Below, in pieces: positions 1-12,540 of a stretch of 64,000 bases of DNA. Numbering within the stretch: the stretch's first letter is position 1; each line of letters opens with the position of its first letter. The notes below the pieces were generated by a model. The model saw only the letters and a list, made by a program, of their open reading frames with translations, was not told the DNA's origin and did not search any database. Location of the stretch: NCBI GenBank assembly GCA_947623455.1, contig OX392541.1:5346701-5410700 (forward strand), written 5' to 3'. The translations under genes were made by a program, and so were the position numbers. Source of the DNA: Mimachlamys varia (lineage: Eukaryota > Mollusca > Bivalvia > Pectinida > Pectinidae).

Positions 1-3000
1 ACTCAATATACTGTAAACACACTCAATATACTGTAAACACACTCAGTATACTGTAAACACACACAATATACTGTAAACACACTCAATATACTGTAAACAC
101 ACTCAATATACTGTAAACACACTCAATATACTGTAAACACACTCAATATACTGTAAACACACTCAATATACTGTAAACACACTCAATATACTGTAAACAC
201 ACTCAATATACTGTAAACACACTCAATATACTGTAAACACACTCAAAATACTGTTAACACACTCAATATACTGTAAACACACTCAATATACTGTAAACAC
301 TCAATATACTGTAAACACACTCAATATACTGTAAACACACTCAATATACTGTAAACACACTCAATATACTGTAAACACACTCAATATACTGTAAACACAC
401 TCAATATACTGTAAACACACTCAATATACTGTAAACACACTCAATATACTGTAAACACACTCAATATACTGTAAACACACACAATATACTGTAAACACAC
501 TCAATATACTGTAAACACACTCAATATACTGTAAACACACTCAATATACTGTAAACACTCAATATACTGTAAACACACTCAATATACTGTAAACCCACTC
601 AGTATACTGTAAACACACTCAATATACTGTAAACACACTCAATATACTGTAAACACACACAATATACTGTAAACACTCTCAATATACTGTAAACACACTC
701 AGTATACTGTAAACACACTCAATATACTGTAAACACACTCAATAAACTGTAAACACACTCAATATACTGTAAACACACTAAATATACTGTAAACACACTC
801 AGTATACTGTAAACACACTCAGTATACTGTAAACACACACAATATACTGTAAACACACTCAATATACTGTAAACACACTCAGTATACTGTAAACACACAC
901 AATATACTGTAAACACTCTCAATATACTGTAAACACACTCAATATACTGTAAACACACTCAGTATACTGTAAACACACTCAATATACTGTAAACACACTC
1001 AATATACTGTAAACACACTCAGTATACTGTAAACACACTCAATATACTGTAAACAAACTCAATATACTGTAAACACACTCAGTATACTGTAAACACACTC
1101 AATTTACTGTAAACACACTCAATATACTGTAAACACACTCAATATACTGTAAACACACTCAATATACTGTAAACACTCAATATACTGTAAACACACTCAA
1201 TATACTGTAAACAAACTCAATTTACTGTAAACACACTCAATATACTGTAAACACACTCAATATACTGTAAACACTCTCAATATACTGTAAACACACACAA
1301 TATACTGTAAACACACTCAATATACTGTAAACACACTCAATATACTGTAAACACACTCAATATACTGTAAACACACTCAATATACTGTAAACAAACTCAA
1401 TATACTGTAAACACACTCAATATACTGTAAACACACTCAATATACTGTAAACACACTCAATATACTGTAAACACACTCAATATACTGTAAACACACTCAA
1501 TATACTGTAAACACACTCAATATACTGTAAACACGCTCAATATACTGTAAACACGCTCAATATACTGTAAACACACTCAATATACTGTAAACACACTCGA
1601 TATACTGTAAACACACTCAATATACTGTAAACACACTCAATATACTGTAAACACACTCAATATACTGTAAACACACTCAATATACTGTAAACACACTCAA
1701 TATACTGTAAACACACTCAATATACTGTAAACACACTCAATATACTGTTAACACACTCAATATACTGTAAACACACACAATATACTGTAAACACACACAA
1801 TATACTGTAAACACACTCAATATACTGTAAACACACTCAATATACTGTAAACACACTCAGTATACTGTAAACACACTCAATATACTGTAAACACACTCAA
1901 TATACTGTAAACACACACAATATACTGTAAACACACACAATATACTGTAAACACACTCAATATACTGTAAACACACTCAATATACTGTAAACACACTCAA
2001 TATACTGTAAACACACTCAATATACTGTAAACACTCAATATACTGTAAACACACACAATATACTGTAAACACACTCAATATACTGTTAACACACTCAATA
2101 TACTGTAAACACTCAATATACTGTAAACACACACAATATACTGTAAACACACGCAATATACTGTAAACACACTCAATATACTGTAAACACACTCAATATA
2201 CTGTAAACACGCTCAATATACTGTAAACACACTCAATATACTGTAAACACACTCAATATACTGTAAACACACTCAATATACTGTAAACACGCTCAATATA
2301 CTGTTAACAAACTCAGTATACTGTAAACACACTCAATATACTGTAAACACACTCAATATACTGTAAACACACTCAATATACTGTAAACAAACTCAATATA
2401 CTGTAAACACACTCAATATACTGTAAACACACTCAATATACTGTAAACACACTCAATATACTGTAAACACACTCAATATACTGTAAACACACTCAATATA
2501 CTGTAAACACACACAATATACTGGTAACACACTCAATATACTGTAAACACACTCAATATACTGTAAACACACTCAATATACTGTAAACACACTCAATATA
2601 CTGTAAACACACTCAATATACTGTAAACACACTCAATATACTGTAAACACACTCAATATACTGTAAACACACTCAATATACTGTAAACACACTCAATATA
2701 CTGTTAACACACTCAATATACTGTAAACACACACAATATACTGTAAACACACACAATATACTGTAAACACACACAATATACTGTAAACACACTCAATATA
2801 CTGTAAACACACTCAATATACTGTAAACACACTCAGTATACTGTAAACACACTCAATATACTGTAAACACACTCAATATACTGTAAACACACACAATATA
2901 CTGTAAACACACACAATATACTGTAAACACACTCAATATACTGTAAACACACACAATATACTGTAAACACACACAATATACTGTAAACACACTCAATATA

Positions 3001-3775
3001 CTGTAAACACACTCAATATACTGTAAACACACTCAATATACTGTAAACACACTCAATATACTGTAAACACACTCAATATACTGTAAACACACTCAATATA
3101 CTGTAAACACACTCAATATACTGTAAACACTCAATATACTGTTAACACACTCAATATACTGTAAACACACTCAGTATACTGTAAACACACTCAATATACT
3201 GTAAACAAACTCAATATACTGTAAACACACTCAATATACTGTAAACACACACAATATACTGTAAACACACTCAATATACTGTAAACACACTCAATATACT
3301 TTAAACACTCAATATACTGTAAACAAACTCAATATACTGTAAACACACTCAGTATACTGTAATCACACTCAATATACTGTAAACACACTCAATATACTGT
3401 AAAAACACTCGGTATACTGTAAACACACACAATATACTGTAAACACACACAATATACTGTAAACACACTCAATATACTGTAAACACACTCAATATACTGT
3501 AAACACACTCAGTATACTGTAAACACACTCAATATACTGTAAACACACTCAATATACTGTAAACACACTCGATATACTGTAAACACACTCAATATACTGT
3601 AAACACACTCAGTATACTGTAAACACACTCAGTATACTGTAAACACACTCAATATACTGTTAACACACTCAATATACTGTAAACACACTCAATATACTGT
3701 AAACACACTCAATATACTGTAAACACACTCAATATACTGTAAACACTCTCAATATACTGTAAACACACTCAATAT
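1..3775. repeat. 20-bp minisatellite
   Basis: Nearly 190 copies of a 20-bp unit, ACTCAATATACTGTAAACAC. It runs past the left edge. Common variants are CTC/CAC before AATATA, AATATA/AGTATA, and 18-bp copies lacking two bases. Because 20 is not a multiple of 3, short open frames on the minus strand are chance. The array ends in AAGGTTTAAGGTTTAAGGTT and then a fragment of a hairpin-tipped element. Confidence 0.98.
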
Positions 3776-3804
3776 AAGGTTTAAGGTTTAAGGTTTGGTT
3801 TTTT

Positions 3805-3897
3805 AGTTTATCTCTGTCCTTGGAATCTTTTTGATAATATTTTACCACAATTACCTAGATACCTGAGTGATTCAGGCACTCTTGGCCTCTTGTAGAA
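3805..3897 (+). mobile_element. 3' end fragment of family-1 hairpin-tipped element
   Basis: The sequence tctctgtccttggaatcttt through to cactcttggcctcttgt parallels the end of the element at 24943-25740 (tctgtccctg...caggtgagcgatacaggcc). The 20-bp array therefore sits inside, or abuts, a family-1 element. Confidence 0.6.
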
Positions 3898-4041
3898 TGT
3901 TGTGTGTTCTGCAGTCTGTCAGTCAAACTTATTTAGTATCATTAGGCATAGAATCATTTTTCAAAGTATTTGGATCTTAAGGCTAGCGGAGTATGAAATC
4001 AAAGTCTGTTAGTTGTAGAACAAGGATATATAATATATTAT

Positions 4042-4180
4042 TAGCTTACCTGGCATGACGTCTGGCCAAGTGAGCTTTATACCATGGTGCCACGTCACAC
4101 CTGCATTCATTTGATCCTGACCCTGTTGAGGAGGATATCAGGTGATTGCTGGCAGGCCCATTGGGCCTCTTGTTGTCTTG
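4042..4180 (+). mobile_element. Short family-1 hairpin-tipped element
   Basis: It starts TTAGCTTACCTGGCATGACG then TCTGGCCAAGTGAGC, and ends with ATCAGGTGATTGCTGG then CAGGCCCATTGGGCCTCTTG. These are the two terminal hairpins of family 1 with only about 60 bp between them. Confidence 0.6.
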
Positions 4181-4850
4181 CTTGTTTTCAAATTTCAATT
4201 TTGTGAAATAACTAAACCTTGGCTCACTTTGAAGGTCACATGTCAAATGTATTTGTGGACAGCTTTGATTGATGGAAGTATGACTCCCGCCCTATGGTTT
4301 TCTTTTTATATGGCATATTCAAGTAATGTATGTAAAGATCACAAAGGACTATTTATTTTACTGAGAATGTTAAATAGTTTGTTTCTTGTTGTTACTTCCC
4401 ATATTTTGTTGTTGTTATGTTAAATCTTAATCAACCTTTATCTCTGAAGGCTTGCCTGTTGTTTGTTATTTTCCCCTTACTATTGTGAGAAGAAAACTCA
4501 TTATGTGTTAATTATATGCTTTACTAATCTTGCATGCTTGTCCATTTCTCTGTCACAAAGAGTGTGTTCTATTGTCCTTACATCTGTCATCACCTGTCAC
4601 GTGTCTTTTTGACCAATCTGCTTAGTGGAAATTGACCAAATTTGTCTGGAAGCATCCCTAGGTACTCGGGAATTCATAATTGTACTAATCCCCCCCCCCC
4701 CCCCACCTGCAGGGGACTGAGGAACATGGCCAAAAGTGGTATTTCTTTATAAAAATAACAAGATTTTAAACAAGGCAGAGCAAGTAAGAGATAAGAGAAA
4801 AGAAGAGTAAAGAAGGGGAAAGATCCATCTAACAATTAAAGAGCAAATGA
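4181..4850. other. Non-coding interval
   Basis: No gene or recognised element. A pure C run of about 16 occurs at 4689-4704. The open frame at 4142-4423 has no recognisable domain. Confidence 0.5.
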
Positions 4851-5180
4851 TGGGGGGGGGGGGGGGGGGGTCAGTGTGTCCCTGGGGGGGGGGGGGGGTC
4901 AGTGTGTCCCTGGGGGGGGGGGTCAGTGTGTCCCTGGGGGGGGGGGGGGGTCAGTGTGTCCCGGGGGGGGGGGGGGGTCATTGTGTCCCTGGGGGGGGGT
5001 GTCAGTGTGTCCCTGGGGGGGGGGGGTCAGTGTGTCCCGGGGGGGGGGGGGACGTCAGTGTGTCCCTTTGGGGGGGGGGGGGTCAGTGTGTCCCGGGGGG
5101 GGGGAGGGCGTCAGTGTGTCCATGGGGGGGGGGGGTCAGTGTGTCCCTGGGGGGGGGGGGGGTCAGTGTGTCCCGGGGGG
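4851..5180 (+). repeat. G-run array, TCAGTGTGTCCCTGGG unit
   Basis: About eleven copies of TCAGTGTGTCCC followed by G runs of roughly 9-18 bases. It is strongly predicted to form G-quadruplexes on the plus strand. All three forward frames are open because the unit has few stops. The glycine-rich translations are not a gene. The run lengths may also be assembly-sensitive. Confidence 0.95.
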
Positions 5181-5389
5181 CACCAATGTGCCTCTGGGAT
5201 GTCTTGTTTTGATGTTTTGATATGTCTAGTCTTGGTGAGTATTGTCATTCTCTACTCATCGTACAATCAAACAAAGGACCTTATACTCAGGGAATTGGTC
5301 TGTGGCATCCAATATTACAACATCAGAAATAACTTGTCATCACATTACATTCAACAGCACAGGTGTCCTACTGAAGTGTTTGTTTGGAG

Positions 5390-6395
5390 TGTGACAATGT
5401 TTACTATCTCTGTCTGATGATGTGTGTGACAATGTTTACTATCTCTGTCTGATGATGTGTGTGACAATGTTTACTATCTCTGTCTGATGATGTGTGTGAC
5501 AATGTTTACTATCTCTGTCTGATGATGTGTGTGACCGTGTTTACTATCTCTGTCTGATGATGAGTGTGACAATGTTTACTATCTCTGTCTGATGATGAGT
5601 GTGACAATGTTTACTATCTCTGTCTGATGATGTGTGTGACAATGTTTACTATCTCTGTCTGATGATGTGTGTGACAATGTTTACTATCTCTGTCTGATGA
5701 TGTGTGTGGCAATGTTTACTATCTGTGATGATGTGTGTGACAATGTTTACTATCTCTGTCTGATGATGTGTGTGACAATGTTTACTATCTTACTATCTCT
5801 GTCTGATGATGTGTGTGACAATGTTTACTATCTCTGTCTGATGATGTGTGTGACAATGTTTACTATCTCTGATGATGTGTGTGACAATGTTAACTATCTC
5901 TGTCTGATGATGTGTGTGACAATGTTTACTATCCCTGTCTGATGATGTGTGTGACAATGTTTACTATCTCTGTCTGATGATGTGTGTGACAATGTTTACT
6001 ATCTCTGTCTGATGATGTGTGTGACAATGTTTACTCTCTCTGTCTGATGATGTGTGTGACAATGTTTACTATCTCTGATGATGTGTGTGACAATGTTTAC
6101 TATCTCTGTCTGATGATGTGTGTGACAATGTTTACTATCTCTGTCTGATGATGTGTGACAATGTTTACTCTCTCTGTCTGATGATGTGTGTGACAATGTT
6201 TACTATCTCTGATGATGTGTGTGACAATGTTTACTATCTCTGTCTGATGATGTGTGACAATGTTTACTATCTCTGTCTGATGAGTGTGACAATGTTTACT
6301 ATCTCTGTCTGATGATGTGTGTGACAATGTTTACTATCTCTGTCTGATGATGTTTGTGACAATGTTTACTATCTCTGCCTGATGATGTGTGTGAT
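5390..6395. repeat. 35-bp minisatellite
   Basis: About 29 copies of a 35-bp unit beginning GATGATGTGTGTGACAATGT, with several 28-31 bp deletion variants. Copies are mostly identical, suggesting recent expansion. The open frames on both strands are repeat-derived. Confidence 0.97.
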
Positions 6396-7540
6396 GAGTT
6401 TAGGAGGATATTGGACTACCAGGGTAGCTGTTTGGTGCAGGAGAGAATGCTTGTCTTCTATTCTGATTTCTCATGTTCATACTGGTTTTGGAAAGGGAAG
6501 GCAAATCTATGTTACACATTGAACATTGCCATCATTATAGAAAACAATAATTTTCTCCTGCCTTAAATCTAAATTGTTGTGACAGCCTTCTTGCTGATGT
6601 TATTTGGTTGTTAAATGTCACATGTTGTTATTGTGACATTGTTTACTTGAATATGTTACACTTTATGATGTGTGTTTGTGACATATATGTGACAAATTAA
6701 TGCTACATATTTGATGTGATTTTTCTCTTTCCCAAAATCAAATTTTGTTAACCATGTAATACCTGTAAGTTCTATTGAAGATTATAACCCCCCCTCCCCC
6801 TTCCCCTACCTTGAAATGTTAATATGTCAGATATGTATAGTGAAGATATAATGATCTAATTACCTCTTCATGGAAACATTCAAAACAGACCAGGTCATTT
6901 TAGATAATAGAGAGCATTATTATATATACTGTACCATGTATGTTGTTATATTAGCCTGAGTTTCCTCTGGCCCTGACATCAGACTTTGACAAGAGTTGTG
7001 TATGAGTTTCCTCTGATCTCGACATCAAACAAATAGATGTGAATTTGGTCCCACACAAGACTTCTTCAGTTAACATATCTAAGACTGGAGGCATGGCCAC
7101 AAGGAACTCAGGCTTATTTGAACTAAGCTTGTAAGACATGGTATTTTTTTTATATGAACTAGACCTGATGTGAAAATTTAGTTGTGAAAGAAATTGCATA
7201 ATGATTGTCACTTGGTTACTGGGTATGTTGTGAGCAATGTGTTGCTTCAGTGGGTAATGAAAGCATTCAAGTCTAAAAACATTTACCGGGTATTTATGAT
7301 ACATGCACAGAATGCATTTTGACATTATTTTTTGTAGAATATTTATTACTGATGAATCTATATGGTGTCTGTGTGAAATACCTCTCATTATAGTATCCTC
7401 CATAAGATATTTGAATATTTATTGTATAGAAATTGAACTTTTAATTTTTTTAAATTATTGCCTCTAAATTTCCCCTTGAGGGATAAACATGTATAGGGAA
7501 ACATATTTATGTATTTGGTCAAAATAAATCTGTTAATCAA
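6396..7540. other. AT-rich interval, no gene recognised
   Basis: Nothing here resembles a conserved exon. The minus-strand open frame at 6951-7403 (150 codons) has no recognisable domain or compositional support, and is left unannotated as a gene. Confidence 0.5.
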
Positions 7541-7755
7541 TGAACTCACCTCACATTAGTGAGCTTATACCATGGTACAGTGTCCGCCCGTCTAACAACT
7601 ATTCCTACAAAGATTTGGTCTGAAGCATCCTTGGGTGAAGGGATTTAATTTTGTATAAACAGAATTACAGGATATTGTCCAAATTTGTCAATGATGGTTT
7701 GATAGAACTGTATCCGGCTGATTGATGAAGGTTCTGTGGGCCTCTTGTGTTGGGG
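7541..7755 (+). mobile_element. Degenerate family-1 hairpin-tipped element
   Basis: It starts with ACTCACCTCACATTAGTGAG and GAGCTTATACCATGGTACAG, passes through the usual GGTCTGAAGCATCCTTGGG motif, and ends near TGTGGGCCTCTTGTGTTG. Confidence 0.5.
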
Positions 7756-8690
7756 AATATTGTAAACCAAGTTTTTTTGTGAGCTATTTACTGTCGCGAT
7801 CAAAACAAATTCATGAAAGTTAATCACCACAAAAGATAACGGAGATGACTTGCTTTGTAAGATATAGTGTACTGGCTTTATATCTGTACATGTATAACAT
7901 ATGGGTACAGTCTGTTTTGCAAAAGTTAATCACTGCTAACAGCAGAAATCACAAAAGTTGGTGTATGATTGTGAAAAAAACTTGGGTTTTCATTTAATCA
8001 AAATAGATATAAATATAAAGCTCTGCTAATTAAGTTGTGTGAAATATAAGAAATTTACCAGTTATATTTTAATTCATTATGAAATTGACATTTATAATTA
8101 TTTAGTTTCAACAGTGTGAAGACTAGTTATTAAGAAAAAACTTATTTGGATTTGGTACAAAATAACAATTTTTAATTGCTATTTGAAGCAATGACCATTT
8201 AATGGTGCAACTAAAACAGTACAGTTTTAATGTTCCTTGAGATTTTTGTGTAATCCACCCTCAGACCATTGTATAAACTTGCTGACTTACTTCACTCTCA
8301 TTAATTATTTCTTAAAAGTTACTAAAGACACTAACCTTGTCTTTTGTAACATAAAAAATAATTAATCCAACAACCAGTCTTTGTGTAACCTCTATCTGTA
8401 TATCATAAAGGTATTGAAAACCTCATATTATCTTAAGTGATGAATTTATAAAGAATCTCATATTTTTTTTAGATTTTCAGGTGCTATTTATAATCCAACT
8501 AGCACTGTTAACTGTATATATTGTTATATGTAACTAATATGTATTTCCTGATAAGTATTTAAGTTCAAACAGATATAGACCATATAATTTGTAGAAACAT
8601 ATAGCTTAGTTAGCAGATAAACTAAATATATAGAACACTGATATATTGTATGAAGTAAGATACTTACAGAGATTGTTGGTACATTTTCAG
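7756..8690. other. AT-rich interval, nothing recognised
   Basis: About 930 bp of AT-rich unique-looking sequence without a supported exon, RNA gene or repeat. Confidence 0.45.
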
Positions 8691-8691
8691 C

Positions 8692-9053
8692 CACCCATCA
8701 TCATATGATGGGCTATATTTATTCAAATCATCCTGTGACCGTAGTCCGTCTGTCTTTTATTTAACGATTATTGTTATTGCTATTTCTTGACAAGTACTGG
8801 ATGGATCAATCTCAAATTTCATATGAAGGTTCCCCTTTGGTCCCTAAGCATTTTCTGACATTTCGTATTAACAATACGGGTGACAGCTAGGGAGCCATCT
8901 TATAGTTTGTTATCGCTGCTTGATGAATCATTCTCCTATTTTATAATATAGTTTCCCCATTATCCCTGACTGCTTTGTCCCATTAAAGGGTTTCTTTGGC
9001 AGTCATAGGTTGTTTAATTTATCCAGGATTTCTTATCATTAAATGTTGTTGTT
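8692..9053 (+). mobile_element. Family-2 element, 5' part
   Basis: It begins CCACCCATCATCATATGATG then GGCTATATTTATTCAAATC, the terminal palindrome of family 2 (compare the end of the copy at 48121-48735 in inverse sense). A CCGTAGTCCGTCTGTC stretch follows, as usual for this family. Confidence 0.55.
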
Positions 9054-10268
9054 TTTAGGTAACCTGGCCCGAAGGGCCAAATGAGCTTGTGTGATGGTGT
9101 GTCGTCCGTCATCTGTCCGTCCTGCGTCCGTCGACTTTTTCATTTAAACAACTTCTTCTGAAACACTGAAATGCCTTCAAACATCTTCTGAAATACCATC
9201 AGGCATAGAGACCTCATATTTGACTGGTAGCTTCCTTGGATGAAGCCGAATAAAAGTTGCGAAAAGAAACGACCTTGACCCATATTCAAGGTAACAGGGG
9301 TCAAATCTATTATAATCTTTAAATGATTTCTTATGATTAACCAAAAGTCCTAGAGACATTATATTGGCTGGTAGCTTCCTTGGATGAAGCCCATCAAAGT
9401 TTGCGAAAAGAAATGACCTTGACTTATATTTAAGGTCACAGGGGTCAAATATGTTAAACCTTCAAATGACTTCTTCTGAAATACAAAAGCCCTAGAAGCA
9501 TGATATTTGGCTAAAGATTCCTTGGATGAAGCTTGACAAAGTTTGGGAAAAGAAATGACCTTGACCTATATTCAAAGTCACAATTAAGGGTCAAATCTGT
9601 TAAACCTTCAAACAACTTCTTCTTCAATACTAAAAGCCATAGAAGCATGATATTTTGCTGAAAGGTTCCTCAGATGAAGCCTGACAGAGTTTTAGAAAAG
9701 AAATGACCTTGACTTATAATTAAGGTCACAGGGGTCAAATATGTTAAAACCTTTGAACAACTTCTTCTGATAAACCAAAAGAACTGGAGACATGTCATTT
9801 GGCAAGTAGATTCCTTGGAAGAAGCTGAGCAAAATTTGCAAATGAAAATGATCTTACAAGGTCACAAGGGTCAAATCTGTTAAAACCTTCAAACGACTTC
9901 TTCTGAAAAACCAAAAGCCCTAAAAGAAGGATATTTGGCTGAAAGGTTCCTTGGATGAAGCTTGACCAAGTTTGCAAAAGAAAATGACCTTGACCCATAT
10001 TAAAGGTCACAGGGGTCAAATCTGTCAAAAGCTTTGAGCGACTTTTTCTGATAAACCCAAATGCTAGAGACATATTTGTCCTGTAGAGTCCTGGGATGAA
10101 GCCAAAAAAAATTTGAAAATGAAAATGATGTTGTCTTACATGGTCACAGGGGTAAAATATGTTTAAATCTTAACATATTAAAATATTTCAGGAGACTTTA
10201 GGGTTACACTATAATATAAGTCAGAGATTGATACCAGGTCAGCAATGCAGCAATTGGGCTTTTTGTTT
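9054..10268 (+). mobile_element. Family-1 hairpin-tipped element with tandem core
   Basis: The left tip is TAACCTGGCCCGAAGGGCCA and the right tip is ACCAGGTCAGCAATGCAG with GGGCTTTTTGTT. Between them are about eight diverged ~140-bp direct repeats built around CTTCCTTGGATGAAGC, AAAAGAAATGACCTTGAC and GGTCACAGGGGTCAAAT. No open frame of note. A non-autonomous element whose core is itself tandem, a layout reported for some bivalve repeats. Confidence 0.7.
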
Positions 10269-10720
10269 TTGTGTCGTAGTGAAAATTATGTAAAGTTGGA
10301 ATCTGAATGATATTCATGGAAACGTAAGATAAATCGACAGGGAAAATTAACTGATTTGTTTACAGCCCCTAGCAAAATATTTGGCCGTTTGATCTCTGTT
10401 GCTGTAGTGGCTATATTATAGACCCAGTTACTTAACTGTATTGTATTCCGTGCTGTATGAGTCAGTTGTAGGAATTCCTGACTCAGGTAACTGTTTTAAA
10501 TTAATTATTTTTTTCACTTTTAACTTAATGATTTTTTCTGTAATTTGTTAAAAAGTTAAATGGTGTATGATGTTATTATAGAATACATAAACATTCCAGA
10601 GATCACCAACTCCCCTTGTGTTCACCTTACAACAGCCAGCTTGGCTTGAGGTCTGCTATCACACTTTGCTGGGTTATGTCCCTTTGAAAGCTCATCTTTA
10701 CTATTGGTCTCTCTGAAGGT
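10269..10720. other. AT-rich interval, nothing recognised
   Basis: No supported exon, RNA gene or repeat. Confidence 0.4.
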
Positions 10721-10723
10721 ATA

Positions 10724-10945
10724 GGGACGGCATTGGCTGAGTGGTAGCCAACAGTCTGGACCACTCTAGCCTCCACCACTAGGGTTCGAGGCCTATCTGG
10801 TCCAGTCATCAGGCCTTTTTCACAGGTTAGTGTTCTTTTGTGGTCCAGTCATCGGGCATTTTTCACAGGTTAGTGTTTTCTCTAGGAATCCTGGCATTCC
10901 ACCACCTATGTGGTCCAGTCATCGGGCATTTTTCACAGGTTATGT
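10724..10945 (+). mobile_element. tRNA-derived SINE head with short tandem tail
   Basis: A tRNA-like box A (TGGCTGAGTGG) at about 10733 and box B (GGTTCGAGGCC) at about 10784 lie at tRNA-like spacing. They are followed by three direct copies of TGGTCCAGTCATCGGGCATT. It is a SINE fragment rather than a tRNA gene, because the anticodon arm region does not fold convincingly and there is no acceptor pairing. Confidence 0.6.
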
Positions 10946-11885
10946 GATTTATATACTGTTATTTATACATCTAGCTTATTGTACATCATTATTGTGATGT
11001 ATATGAACTGTGATTTGTAAAGCCCTTATTTTCATGTTTTTTTCAAAGACATTTGTCAGAACGGCTGCTACATCACATTTTGCAACAAAAATGCGCAGAG
11101 CCATGGACAATACAAAATGAGTTGAGAAGTCGGTCTCCTTTATTGTTAGTGTGTTGTGGTTTGAATAAAATGACTTTATAAGTTACATGTAATATTGCTC
11201 AAAATGTTTCATTGCTCATATATACCCTTCTGTGTTCACGCTATCCTCTGTCAGGAGAGCTGCTATCCTGTTGTAATTCCCCTGTCTGTATACCCTCCAT
11301 GATAACCGGCAATCATATAGATCCCACTCAAATAATGATTTACATGACATCACGAAAGTCTGTACAGTGTCACTTCACTAAGGCTGGGCACATTACTTAT
11401 ATTTTTTGCACATTCATTTCATGACCATCCCTTAAAATTGTTTTATGACATAGGGTAAGTTTTATTTGATCCAGGTTAGAAAAAGAAGAAAACCTTCAGT
11501 CGCAATTTTATAGATTATATTTCTTTCTAATGTGTTCAATTATGAGTTAGCCTGGTTCTGTATTCTCAAACGTATGTGATGTGAGTTATATAGTACTTTT
11601 CATGTATATACTTGGTGATAGTACGTAATGTGCAACGAAAAATGTCCAGTCATGTACACTTGTTTATATTAGTAATTCTGTACTGTGATGCGATGCATGG
11701 CAGATTTAAAACATATTTTTGAAATAAAAATTGTGACTATTGTTGTTATGATTGAGTGGTTGTTTTATGTTCTACCACATAAGTAGAGGAAGGTACAATG
11801 TACCATACTTCACTCAGTAAGTGCACTGTGCTTATAAAAGCGCGAAAGGGGAGTACCCTGTGCAGGGAAAAGTGTAAAATTTAGG
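10946..11885. other. AT-rich interval, nothing recognised
   Basis: No supported exon, RNA gene or repeat. The small plus-strand open frame at 11212-11424 has no recognisable family. Confidence 0.45.
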
Positions 11886-11887
11886 TG

Positions 11888-12540
11888 GAAACAAGAGGCA
11901 CAGAGGTCTGTATCGCTCACTTGGATAACTTGATATCTTGGTAGTCATGGTAAAATATTTTTAAAAAAGATGCTATAGGCAGGGACAGACCTAAAGAATT
12001 ATCCTTGAAGTATATCTGTATGAATTAATGATTGTTAATGGGTGGGTATCTCAACTCAGTTTTCAAGCTCAACTGAGAACCAAGGTCCCTAGGGCTGGGC
12101 TAGACCCTTACATCAATGACAATATCATGATTGTGCTTGTTTCTGTGTAGTTTTGGGGTGGGTGTCTGCAAGGGTGTGGCAGACCCTGGGGTCAAATCTA
12201 AAATCATATTTGTGATCGTCTCTTTATGCTCAGCAATTGTATACATAGTTTTTGGAGTGGGGATCTCAACCGTTTAAAAGTTATATCAATATTGCCAAAT
12301 GGTCTCCTTTTGGACCCACCCCTCAGGTCCCTGGGAGGGTCAGCCAAATCTTTTGAAAAAATTTGAATCCAAGCCACCTTAGGATGCTACCACTGTTATA
12401 TAAATGTCATACATTGCTTAGATCCAGAGAAGAAGTCATTTATATCAATAATGCCAAATAGACCCCCTTATGGCCCCACCCATCAGGCCCCTGGAGTGTC
12501 AGCCCCACCATTTGTACAGTTTCGAATCGATATCCATTTT
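11888..12540 (-). mobile_element. Family-1 element, inverse orientation
   Basis: It starts ACAAGAGGCACAGAGGTCTG then TATCGCTCACTTGGATAAC and runs through repeated segments such as GTTTTTGGAGTGGGGATCTC. These match the bodies at 50459-51420 and 56209-56700. Confidence 0.6.

Noticed and set aside
1..3775. CRISPR-like regular repeat array
   Set aside because: Units are contiguous with no spacers and the locus is animal nuclear DNA; it is a minisatellite.
3770..3800. Telomeric sequence (AAGGTTTAAGGTTTAAGG)
   Set aside because: Only three short repeats, not the TTAGGG expected in molluscs, and in the middle of a repeat junction.
4847..5417. Glycine-rich secreted or structural protein frames
   Set aside because: Product of G runs; three frames open together, run lengths unstable.
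6951..7403. 150-codon minus-strand open frame as a gene
   Set aside because: No recognisable domain, AT-rich chance-like composition, no splice or promoter support.
10724..10800. tRNA gene
   Set aside because: Box A and B are present, but no full cloverleaf or acceptor pairing; better explained as a SINE head.
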